From Hofstenia miamia (taxonomy: Eukaryota; Xenacoelomorpha; Acoela): a stretch of DNA of 64,000 nt. The number at the start of each line of letters is the position of its first letter. Position 1 is the stretch's first letter. Location of the stretch: positions 2,191,793-2,255,792 of the forward strand of contig SCFE01000026.1 in the NCBI GenBank assembly GCA_004352715.1, written 5' to 3'. The notes under the pieces were generated by a model. It did not search any database and had not been told where the DNA came from. It saw nothing but the letters and a program-made list of their open reading frames with translations. Shown in pieces: positions 23,294 to 32,590 of the stretch. The translations under genes and the position numbers were made by a program.

Positions 23294-23988
23294 CAGTGAT
23301 GGAACCGTGCCGTGCTTTATTTCGTCTCATGCCCATTTCGTCAAAAATTTTCATGCCGAAATTTGAAGTCCTTTCTGTGTTTTGCATTACCAAAATTATA
23401 CGTTACGAGAAAGGTAATTGTTTGCTTAGTTAATGATATGTTTCATAGATAAGTTTTATATATTTTCACTATCATAAAATATAAACCAAGTTAAGAATTG
23501 ATAAATAGAAAATATTGAAAATTTTAAAATGCCTAAAAACATAGTTATAATAGTTTGAAATTTGCGTTATTATTATACAAATTCACTTGTTGGTATAAAC
23601 ATAAATCAAGCGGGTTCAATGATGGAAAAAGGGCTTATAGGGAATTACACCTGATTGTTAGGGATACATAACCAAAAGAGCGAAAAGGGCTTATAGGGAA
23701 TTACACCTGAAATGCAGAATAATGAATTAGCTGTTTAAACAAGCCTCGTTTCGCCTCATCTAGAATAATCGATTAAAATGCGTACAAAATATATTTGATT
23801 TTCTAAATCTATTAATTTGCATATCAAATCATCAAAAACTTTGTTCTCCAACAATTTGACAACTATTGAAATAATTCGCCACCAAAAACATTTTATTCAT
23901 AGAGGTTTAATCTAAGATGGTGGAATTTTTTTAAATTTCGTACAGTGCCGTGCTGGTGAAGAAAAATCAAGGCACGGTTCCAAAACTG
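23294..23988. mobile_element. Possible hAT-type non-autonomous element
   Basis: The left end CAGTGATGGAACCGTGCC and the right end GGCACGGTTCCAAAACTG are inverted copies over about 18 bases with three mismatches. CAGTG-type ends are typical of hAT. No matching 8-bp duplication is seen (CCAAACAG against CGTGGTAG), so the call is tentative. The interior holds the second copy of the dispersed repeat (23416-23572) and a 56-bp minisatellite (23622-23706). Confidence 0.45.
23622..23706 (+). repeat. 56-bp minisatellite, short array
   Basis: The words TTACACCTGATTGTTAGGG and GGGCTTATAGGGAATTACAC recur with a 56-bp period (TTACACC at 23645 and 23701). The same unit forms the array at 28928-29040 beside a 1-kb gap. 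Confidence 0.85.
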
Positions 23989-24333
23989 CGTGGTAGAATA
24001 CCCAACTCATGTTGCAATTTTTTTCAGTTGGACATGGCACACAAATTACAAACAAATGTTTCTAAATCAACTATTAAAAAGATTTCTACAATTGAAAATA
24101 AATTCACAATAATCTATTGTTGAATTTAAAAGGTGACTGTTCATTTTTATTGTAATCCCTCATAATACATTTTGTTGTATTTTCTGCCTTTTGAGATAAC
24201 AGATGACATCATTTGCGATTGGTAACTAAGTGGTTAACTATTTTCTTGCAAATGGCGCTCCTTGGAAAAACGCTCATTTTATGCGAAAATTTCAATACAT
24301 CTATAAAAAAATACTGTCTAAAATAATACATAA

Positions 24334-24709
24334 CAGATTTGTCAACGAGCCGACATTTCCAAGCTCGGCTCGGCTCGGCTCGTTTAAATTTTGTGTAAGT
24401 TTGGCTCGGCTCGCCAAATAAAATCTTTGAATGAGGCTCGTTTTAGCTCGGTATTTTTTAAAAATATTGTGCTCAAAGAATTTTTTACATAGCCCTTTCT
24501 ATTATTTAATAAACATTTCTTAAATAAGATTATAGGAAAGGCATACTGACAGCAAAAAATAAGAAAAATCTCTATAATTAAATTAACAAGCAGAACTATA
24601 AACTTGCTTTGCCTAAAATAGGCTCATTTTGGGCTCGTTGTATATCAAATACTGTGCTCAAGCTCGGCTCGGCTCGGCTCGTTAGAAGCTTTGCTCGTTG
24701 ACAAGTCTG
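24334..24709 (+). mobile_element. GAGCC-rich hAT-like MITE, copy 3, with 8-bp TSD
   Basis: A 376-bp copy with ends CAGATTTGTCAACGAGCC and GCTCGTTGACAAGTCTG, flanked by a perfect ATACATAA duplication (24326-24333 and 24710-24717). Same orientation and interior as the copy at 19.9 kb. Confidence 0.92.
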
Positions 24710-25679
24710 ATACATAATCATTTATAAGCTTTATAAAGTCATAGTAAAAAAAAACCTGTTACCAATTAAAAAACTTTATAAGAATGGAAGCAGTCGCTAT
24801 TTTTAAAAATTTAATTGAATTTCATTAAACGGAATATAGCAGTTCTACACTTTCTTGCAATAGTCAATAAATATATGCATATATACTTGATAAGAGAACA
24901 TAAACTACATTTATAGGCTTATTGATTAAGGCCCATTAAATGCGCAGAAAATTTCAAAGAATATCCGAGACCTAATTCTACAAATATTGCTTTAAGGTAA
25001 CCAACTGCTTTGACCACATTTATGGATAATTTTATCCGAACCTGTTAAGAAATATTGAACGTTTTTTATATGGAGAAATCCATGAGTTCTGCTAAAATGT
25101 TAAAATCATTCAAACTATTACCCTACGTAATGTTCAAACAATGAGGTGGTCCATGGGAACAACAACTACCCTTAAATACTTTGTTTTCTGAAAAAACTTT
25201 AACACGCCTGGACGGTTTTACGACAGATCGCGAATTAAAGAGGAGATAATACTCATTTTGTCAATTTTGAATATCTTCATTAGTTCATAAGTTCTTAAAA
25301 GATATTTCAAGATACCATTAGAGATTTTGAAAAATACCTATTAGAATTAGGGTTGGAAACATTTACTTCAAAATAACTCCAAGTAGACCACTATACTCTC
25401 GTAATGAATATATCGTATTTTAAGAAATACATTGAAATCTCTTCAATAAACACAAAACAACTTACATAATGATCTTAAGTGCAACATGGAGCAAACAAAA
25501 TTGTTGTAAGTTTATTAAACTTTGTAATTCAACTATACCAATATTGAATCAGCCTCCTTAACATAATTAGATTACACTTTTAATGAATTTAGGGTAAATT
25601 ACCGTATTTTTTAACAGCATTCAGAATTTTAAAAAAGCCTTAAAAGTACTACAGACGTTGTTCAAATCCATTCTGCAAA
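24710..25679. other. AT-rich spacer
   Basis: No gene or repeat was recognised. Confidence 0.3.
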
Positions 25680-26029
25680 TTCCATTAGTGGCTTAGAAAA
25701 AAAATGTTTATTTTTGTACAGGGGAAAAGTCCTAGATAAATTGGTATGGAAAATTCCATTAGTGGTTTAGAAAAACACTGTTTATTGATTTTTGTACAGG
25801 GGAAAAGTCCTAGATAAATTAGTATGGAAAATTCCATTCGTAGTTTAGAAAAATAAATTTTTATTGATTTTTGTACAGGGGAAAGTCCTAGATAAATTGG
25901 TATGGAAAATTCCATTCGTAGTTTAGAAAAATGACTTTTTATTGATTTTTGTACAGGGGAAAGTCCTAGATAAATTGGTATGGAAGATTCCATTCGTAGT
26001 TTAGAAAAATGACTTTTTATTGATTTTTG

Positions 26030-26334
26030 GGATCACCTGAAGATATGCCCCCCGACTTTTTCCACCTGAAGATATTCACCCCCAAGATTTTCCACCTGAA
26101 GATATTCCCCTCCAACTTTTTCCGCCTGAAGATAACCTAACCCTAACCCTAAACCAAACCCTAACCCTAACCCTTTTACTGTTGAAGCAAATAAATAACA
26201 TATTTAGTTTTTCCTACAATTTTCCAACTGAAGATGCCCCCCAAGATTTTCCACCTGAAGATATTCCTGCCCAAGATTTTCCACCTGAAGATATGCCCCC
26301 CTCAAAGCTTTGGGGGCACATCTTCAGGTGATCC
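26030..26334. mobile_element. 305-bp inverted-repeat element with minisatellite and telomeric repeats
   Basis: The ends GGATCACCTGAAGATATGCC and GGCACATCTTCAGGTGATCC are inverted copies with one mismatch. Both sides carry GATTTTTG (26022-26029 and 26335-26342), an 8-bp target duplication; removing the element and one duplication restores the 78-bp repeat unit exactly. Inside, CCACCTGAAGATAT recurs about every 30 bases with C-rich spacers, so the interior is built of copies of its own terminal motif. A (CCCTAA) tract sits in the middle. It has no coding capacity. An 8-bp duplication suggests hAT-like transposition, but the ends do not look like CAGNG. Confidence 0.88.
26134..26173 (-). repeat. 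Interstitial telomere-type (TTAGGG)n tract
   Basis: About 40 bases of AACCCT units with one imperfect unit (AAACCAAACCC). On the minus strand this is TTAGGG, the common animal telomere repeat, not the TTAGG of most insects. It lies inside the 305-bp element. Confidence 0.9.
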
Positions 26335-26384
26335 GATTTTTGTACAGGGGAACAGTCCTAGACAAATTGGTATGGAAAGCAATA

Positions 26385-26923
26385 TTTACTGACCACTTTT
26401 GTAAAAAAAACAATTCAACCATTATAAATGATTAGCATAGAAGACTAAGCGCAAGCTATGGTTCTAGATTGCTTAAAATTAAATTAAGTATCCACTCTGC
26501 TATGAAATTGGATTAATTGGTGTACTTTCCACCAGCCTTAAATCGTAAAACGTAAAATATAAAATAAAGAATTTTAATAGCAAAAACAAAAGAACATGTC
26601 ATGAATGCCAACTGCATCGTTGTAAAACAACGATAAATTGTCCTTATCCTTATTGTCATTGACTTTTCATTATTAGCAAAATATTTAATGCTCTATTTAC
26701 AATAAAACTTGTAAGTTGCCATAATTTTATCAGCGTTGTAGCTTTAAAAGTACTATTAGTTTACACTGTGGAACATTCTAAGAAGTTGTGGTTAAAATAT
26801 TTCTTAATTATAAAGTTGAAATATATTTGGTTGACTTATGGTTAACAACAACTTGATGTATTAAAATGCTAACATTGAATTTTCAATGGCGTTTCATTGG
26901 AATGCATTTATAGTAAAAACAAC
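26385..26923. other. AT-rich sequence downstream of the PH exon
   Basis: If the RhoGEF gene continues below 26924 the next exon should begin with two bases of a split codon. I could not identify it here. Confidence 0.3.
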
Positions 26924-27098
26924 CTTTTATTAGATTTCGCCGTTGGTCCAAAATGAAGCACAGTTTTTGATGGAAGCGTTCTGCCATTTCGTCTGATGCA
27001 GAGAATTGAAAGGCAAAGAGTTCGAGGCCTTCTGGTGTTGTACAGAATAGTTCAATTGTATGCTCTGATGACATTTCAACTTTATCCATTTGTTTAAC
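26924..27098 (-). CDS. PH-domain exon of the RhoGEF gene (probable)
   Basis: The acceptor TTAAATTAG (27099-27100) is followed by VKQMDKVEMSSEHTIEL, then CTTPEGLELFAFQFSAS, then DEMAERFHQKLCFILDQRRN, and the donor AAAG|GTTGTT in phase 1 at 26923. The pattern of strands followed by a C-terminal helix and a basic end matches the last third of the PH domain after a DH domain (Trio GEF2 has the same spacing and a similar N-Q-R-N end). The PH helix Trp that is nearly always present is Phe here (ERFHQKL). It starts in phase 0, as the last DH exon at 38369 requires, but an exon for the first PH strands is missing; it may lie in the gaps at 29041-30040 or 32108-32577. Confidence 0.65.
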
Positions 27099-27300
27099 CT
27101 AATTTAAGTGTATTGAGTTAAATAATTTGTATCTTTTCCATAAGTACCACATAAAAAATTTTGAACCTCTGTGTAATAATTGTTATTAGATTCGAACTCT
27201 GCCTGAAATATTTCAGTGTTCAACAGCATATACATAAGCCCAGCTGGATGTGGCAATTTTAATGAAATAGATTACGGACCCAAAACCAAATTCTACGTAA

Positions 27301-27397
27301 CTGGATTAGGCCCCTGCGAGCCCAGTATTTCTGGCACGAGCCGAGCCTTAGGCTAAAGCTCGCGAGCCCGAGCCGGGCCCGAGCCAAGCCTTAATTC

Positions 27398-27429
<32 letters not shown>
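27301..27429. repeat. GAGCC-rich fragment and (TA)n run
   Basis: Dense GAGCC/GAGCCC words at 27318-27390, related to but distinct from the GAGCC MITE ends, run straight into a (TA) tract at 27399-27429. Confidence 0.6.
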
Positions 27430-27432
<3 letters not shown>

Positions 27433-27530
27433 CTTGCCGGTTGCATTGTAAAAGTAAAAATAGTATCAGTAAAAACTATCGAATAAAAGTACAAAGAAAT
27501 TATAAAGAATAAATATACGGAAAAACGTTA

Positions 27531-27807
27531 GTTTTGGCTCGGCTCGCCACATAAAATCTTTGAATGGGGGTCGTTTTAGCTCGGTAATTTTTGAAAATAT
27601 TGTGCTCAAAGAATTTTTTATATAGCTCTTCCTATTATTTAATATTAGTTCTTAAATAAGATTATAGTAAAGGCATACTAACTGCAAAAAATAAGAAAAA
27701 TCTCCATAATCAAATTAACAAGCAGAACTATATAATTTCTTTGCCTAAAATAGGCTCGTTGTATATAAAATACTGTGCTCAAGCTCGGCTCGGCTCGTTG
27801 ACAGACT
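27531..27807 (+). mobile_element. GAGCC-rich MITE, partial copy 4
   Basis: Matches the interior and right side of the family, from TTGGCTCGGCTCGCCACAT to CGGCTCGTTGACAGACT. The terminal AAGTCTG is damaged and the left end is missing. Confidence 0.8.
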
Positions 27808-28102
27808 ATGCACTACTACTGGGCCTTGGCGATCGCCATGATTGCTGAAAGGGACTCTTAGATAAGGCTTAAAATGACTTGCTACAATAAACACTTGAAA
27901 ATGATAGTTTTCTCATGAAGGTGATTTACGCGTCTCTGTTTACATAAGACTTTCTTTAGAAAGACTGCTTTTACTGTGGGCCATATTCAGTAATATATTG
28001 TATGACTCATTCAGGCATGAGCGTTTTCAACAACCGAAGGAATGAGTAGATATTTACTGAGAGTTATGCTATGATGTCATTGTTATTCAATTCATCAACT
28101 AA

Positions 28103-28321
28103 GGCCACGGTTAGACTAGTGATTTGCTCAAAAGTGATCTATCACATTTTGAGTGAATCGCACGTCTAACCTCCCGAGATAATTAGAGATGTGACGATCA
28201 CGAATAAATCGTGCGCGTTCGATTTCCTTGTGATCGTCACATCGCTAATTATCTAGGATGGTTAGACGTGCAACCCTTTCAAAAGTGACAGATCACTTTT
28301 AACCAATCACCTAGTCTAACC
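28103..28321. mobile_element. Palindromic Harbinger-like MITE, copy 1, TAA TSD
   Basis: A 219-bp near-palindrome begins GGCCACGGTTAGACTAGTGA and ends TCACCTAGTCTAACC, with TAA on both sides (28100-28102 and 28322-28324). The arms meet at GTGATCGTCACATC-type sequence, so a single strand would fold into one long hairpin. A 3-bp TAA duplication is typical of PIF/Harbinger. A second copy lies at 49090-49314. Confidence 0.85.
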
Positions 28322-28324
28322 TAA

Positions 28325-28927
28325 GGAATCGTAATCACTTTACTCCCATGCTGTACCACACCAAGCTGAAAAGTAAATACCATCAACCTCCAAAGACACA
28401 CAACAAAGGTTTTGATCTCTGGATTTCAGAAAATACAGTATATTTATAATGATTTTGATAATAGATGTATAAATGACAAAGGGTAGCAAATCTGTAATCA
28501 CTTAACAGGAGAAAGATGTGATTACAAATCTTTCTTTCAAAAATTGGATGAAAGAAAAACAGAATAAAGGTCGTGAATAAGCGAAAGAAACAGCTTTTTT
28601 CTTAGTATATAATTATTCGAAGAAAGTAATTAGATAGAAATGTCTAAATCAATAGGAGAGTGTCACTGTCACAATCTTTTAATTTAATAGCAGTCTAGAA
28701 AATCAATTTCACTGAATTATAGTGAACAAAATTGCGACTGTCGCTCAATCCGCTGGCGAGGCGAAACTGTCACTGCGATTTCAGCAAGATACCGACCGAA
28801 TAGAGTCATTAAAAATACTACCAAATCAAACCCCAAGGAATACAAACACTATGCAGAAGGTCGCATTCTGGATAGGCTTCTCTACTCATATTCCGTTCTC
28901 TCTAATTTTAAAGGTGTTTTGGATAAA
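28325..28927. other. AT-rich stretch with a short GC-richer patch
   Basis: The patch at 28728-28800 has an open plus-strand frame (ATVAQSAGEAKLSLRFQQDT) that is lost in repeat sequence; I recognise no family and do not call a gene. Confidence 0.3.
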
Positions 28928-29040
28928 TTACACCTGATTGTTAGGGATACATAACCAAAAGTGGAAAAAGGGCTTATAGGGAATTACACCTGATTGTTAG
29001 GGATACATAACCAAAAGAGCGAAAAGGGCTTATAGGGAAT
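28928..29040 (+). repeat. 56-bp minisatellite running into a gap
   Basis: Two copies of the 56-bp unit (TTACACC at 28928 and 28984) run directly into the 1000-N gap at 29041, so the gap may hold a longer array. The same unit occurs at 23622-23706. Confidence 0.88.
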
Positions 29041-30040
29041 NNNNNNNNNNNNNNNNNNNNNNNNNNNNNNNNNNNNNNNNNNNNNNNNNNNNNNNNNNNN
29101 NNNNNNNNNNNNNNNNNNNNNNNNNNNNNNNNNNNNNNNNNNNNNNNNNNNNNNNNNNNNNNNNNNNNNNNNNNNNNNNNNNNNNNNNNNNNNNNNNNNN
29201 NNNNNNNNNNNNNNNNNNNNNNNNNNNNNNNNNNNNNNNNNNNNNNNNNNNNNNNNNNNNNNNNNNNNNNNNNNNNNNNNNNNNNNNNNNNNNNNNNNNN
29301 NNNNNNNNNNNNNNNNNNNNNNNNNNNNNNNNNNNNNNNNNNNNNNNNNNNNNNNNNNNNNNNNNNNNNNNNNNNNNNNNNNNNNNNNNNNNNNNNNNNN
29401 NNNNNNNNNNNNNNNNNNNNNNNNNNNNNNNNNNNNNNNNNNNNNNNNNNNNNNNNNNNNNNNNNNNNNNNNNNNNNNNNNNNNNNNNNNNNNNNNNNNN
29501 NNNNNNNNNNNNNNNNNNNNNNNNNNNNNNNNNNNNNNNNNNNNNNNNNNNNNNNNNNNNNNNNNNNNNNNNNNNNNNNNNNNNNNNNNNNNNNNNNNNN
29601 NNNNNNNNNNNNNNNNNNNNNNNNNNNNNNNNNNNNNNNNNNNNNNNNNNNNNNNNNNNNNNNNNNNNNNNNNNNNNNNNNNNNNNNNNNNNNNNNNNNN
29701 NNNNNNNNNNNNNNNNNNNNNNNNNNNNNNNNNNNNNNNNNNNNNNNNNNNNNNNNNNNNNNNNNNNNNNNNNNNNNNNNNNNNNNNNNNNNNNNNNNNN
29801 NNNNNNNNNNNNNNNNNNNNNNNNNNNNNNNNNNNNNNNNNNNNNNNNNNNNNNNNNNNNNNNNNNNNNNNNNNNNNNNNNNNNNNNNNNNNNNNNNNNN
29901 NNNNNNNNNNNNNNNNNNNNNNNNNNNNNNNNNNNNNNNNNNNNNNNNNNNNNNNNNNNNNNNNNNNNNNNNNNNNNNNNNNNNNNNNNNNNNNNNNNNN
30001 NNNNNNNNNNNNNNNNNNNNNNNNNNNNNNNNNNNNNNNN
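29041..30040. other. Assembly gap, exactly 1000 N
   Basis: Run of N. It lies between a minisatellite on the left and one copy of a duplicated segment on the right. The exact length suggests a nominal size. Confidence 0.99.
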
Positions 30041-30466
30041 TTGCTTTAAAGCTTTGTAATAAAGTTCAATTATTTCACTGGATATTCAGTTATGAATTAG
30101 CAATGCAATAATATCGATATTAATATTTATTTCTTAGAGAACACCAAATGTTGAAAAAATTGAATAATTTTCGACTTACCCAGCTACTTATTACAAGCAG
30201 TTTGTACAAACACATATGTTATGCTTTGCACATAATCAATGAATAACACTTTAAAACTTTAAATACTTTGAGTATGATCGCTTCAATAATAACACATTAG
30301 ATCTTCTATAAATTTTTATTCAAGATATCTATTATTTTCAAGAAGCTGGTGTACAATGCACATTACTCAGACTTGTCAACGAGCCGAGCCGAGCTTGACC
30401 AGAGTATTGGATATACAACGGATATACAATGAGCCGTTTTTAAGCAAACCAAATTTATAGTGCTTC
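30041..30466. repeat. Duplicated segment, copy 1 (copy 2 at 31684-32107)
   Basis: From TTGCTTTAAAGCTTTGTAAT through the left half of a GAGCC MITE, this segment recurs 1643 bases downstream with very few differences (a short change near 30420). Copy 1 abuts the gap ending at 30040; copy 2 ends at the gap starting at 32108. Confidence 0.9.
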
Positions 30467-30715
30467 TTGTTAATTTGATTATGCAGATTTTTTCATTCAA
30501 TATTCCTTAAATTTAATTTTATTTTAGAAATGTTTATTAAATAATAGGAAGAGCAATTGAAAAAATTGTGATAGCACAATATTTTTAAAAAAAAATACCG
30601 AGCTGAAACGAGCCTCATTGAAAGATTTTATGTAGCGAGCCAAGCAGAGCCGAGCCGAACATACTCAAAATTTAAACGAGCCGAGCTTAGAAATTAAGAC
30701 TCGTTGACAAGTCTG
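30368..30715 (-). mobile_element. GAGCC-rich hAT-like MITE, copy 5
   Basis: 348 bp in the opposite orientation to the copies at 19.9 and 24.3 kb, with both ends (CAGACTTGTCAACGAGCC and CGTTGACAAGTCTG). The flanking octamers ACATTACT and AGGGACCA differ, so the two ends may come from different insertions joined by the duplication that covers its left half. Confidence 0.88.
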
Positions 30716-30834
30716 AGGGACCAGTTTGCAAATGAACTTAGCCTAACTAATAAATATAAATAAAAGTAATACTAATTCACGATTCGATATGACGCGTTGG
30801 AGTTTGTCAACTGCTTAAACCTACATATGTTATG

Positions 30835-30917
30835 TGCGACTTGTCAACAAGCCGAGCTTCTAACTAGCCGANTATATATATATATATATATATACTACTA
30901 CTACTACTACTACTACT
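30835..30917. repeat. MITE end fragment, (TA)n and (TAC)n microsatellite
   Basis: A GAGCC MITE end (CGACTTGTCAACAAGCCGAG) stops at a single N (30872), followed by a (TA) run to about 30892 and a (TAC)n run to about 30917. Confidence 0.8.
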
Positions 30918-31683
30918 AAATGTCTTCAATTCGCTTATAAAGCGCTACAAACTTAATTTACAAATAAAACAAAATATTGGAAATTAAAAAAAATTATTTA
31001 CAAATATCACATTATTTATATTTATGAAATGAACTTACTTCTCTACAATTGCTGCAATTGCAAGATAGAAACCATGAGTTAAAATCATTATGCTTTACAT
31101 TTAAGCTCACTTAGCAGTGAATTATAAGTATGTATGCAAACAAATAAACAAATTTAAAAATTTTCTTCTAAAGCCAAACATACTAACTTCTCTAGTGAGA
31201 TGTGTCAAATTCTTTAAATTACACTTGTGCTTAAATGTGCCTGCAAACAAAAATCTTTTGAATATATTTTGAGTGTCCCTTTCAATATTAGAAACAAATA
31301 CAAGAGTTTATTTCTATTAAGTTTCTTAAATTTGCAAGCGTAAATTTTCCATATTATAAAGAACTGAAAACAGAATAACTCAATTTCAAAGCGGCTGCAG
31401 AGTGATAAATTGGCGGTCACACTTCTGTAGTAGGGTGCCAAAATAGTTTCAAAAAGTTTATTTATGGAGGACATGTTCTTAAGTTTTCATGTTAATATCT
31501 CCTATTTAAAAGTTTAAGATAAAATTTTTATATAACTATCAAATGCAAAAGGTTTCTAAAACGCTTAATGAACACGCTGATTTTTGATAATTTAATTAAT
31601 TAAAGTAGAAAATAGCTTTGGGCAAAATTGATGGCTTTCTTAAGATTGCAAAGAGAGTATATAGGAACATGCACGTAATTTAC
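30918..31683. other. AT-rich spacer
   Basis: No gene or repeat supported. Confidence 0.3.
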
Positions 31684-32107
31684 TTGCTTTAAAGCTTTGT
31701 AATAAAGTTCAATTATTTCACTGGATATTCAGTTATGAATTAGCAATGCAATAATATCGATATTAATATTTATTTCTTAGAGAACACCAAATGTTGAAAA
31801 AATTGAATAATTTTCGACTTACCCAGCTACTTATTACAAGCAGTTTGTACAAACACATATGTTATGCTTTGCACATAATCAATGAATAACACTTTAAAAC
31901 TTTAAATACTTTGAGTATGATCGCTTCAATAATAACACATTAGATCTTCTATAAATTTTTATTCAAGATATCTATTATTTTCAAGAAGCTGGTGTACAAT
32001 GCACATTACTCAGACTTGTCAACGAGCCGAGCCGAGCTTGACCAGAGTATTGGATATACAACGAGCCCAAAACGAGCCGTTTTTAAGCAAACCAAATTTA
32101 TAGTGCT
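31684..32107. repeat. Duplicated segment, copy 2
   Basis: Second copy of 30041-30466. It contains the left end of a GAGCC MITE from 32011 (CAGACTTGTCAACGAGCC) and is cut by the gap at 32108. Confidence 0.9.
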
Positions 32108-32590
32108 NNNNNNNNNNNNNNNNNNNNNNNNNNNNNNNNNNNNNNNNNNNNNNNNNNNNNNNNNNNNNNNNNNNNNNNNNNNNNNNNNNNNNNNNNNNNN
32201 NNNNNNNNNNNNNNNNNNNNNNNNNNNNNNNNNNNNNNNNNNNNNNNNNNNNNNNNNNNNNNNNNNNNNNNNNNNNNNNNNNNNNNNNNNNNNNNNNNNN
32301 NNNNNNNNNNNNNNNNNNNNNNNNNNNNNNNNNNNNNNNNNNNNNNNNNNNNNNNNNNNNNNNNNNNNNNNNNNNNNNNNNNNNNNNNNNNNNNNNNNNN
32401 NNNNNNNNNNNNNNNNNNNNNNNNNNNNNNNNNNNNNNNNNNNNNNNNNNNNNNNNNNNNNNNNNNNNNNNNNNNNNNNNNNNNNNNNNNNNNNNNNNNN
32501 NNNNNNNNNNNNNNNNNNNNNNNNNNNNNNNNNNNNNNNNNNNNNNNNNNNNNNNNNNNNNNNNNNNNNNNNNNNNNGCTCGTTGACAAA
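32011..32590 (-). mobile_element. GAGCC-rich MITE, copy 7, interrupted by a gap
   Basis: The left end is intact; the interior is lost in 470 N (32108-32577); GCTCGTTGACAAA after the gap is probably its damaged right end. Confidence 0.7.

Larger units (their letters stand above)
25680..26384. repeat. 78-bp tandem repeat, five copies, split by an insertion
   Basis: Units start at 25680, 25754, 25832, 25910 and 25988 (periods 74, 78, 78, 78). Each carries TTCCATT, TTTAGAAAAA, GTACAGGGG and TCCTAGATAAATTGGTATGG. The fifth unit is interrupted at 26029 by a 305-bp inverted-repeat element and resumes at 26343. Because 78 is a multiple of three, the minus strand shows a 102-codon repetitive open frame, which I do not take as a gene. 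Confidence 0.9.

Noticed and set aside
25685-25993. 102-codon minus-strand frame with 26-residue repeats
   Set aside because: The DNA is a 78-bp tandem repeat; 78 is divisible by three, so repeats stay open by chance. No start context, splice sites or homology.
25680-26384. CRISPR-like regular repeats
   Set aside because: Whole 78-bp units are repeated with no unique spacers, and the genome is eukaryotic.
28103-28321. Long hairpin as a regulatory RNA or microRNA precursor
   Set aside because: A second copy at 49090-49314 with the same borders and TAA duplications shows that it is a palindromic MITE.
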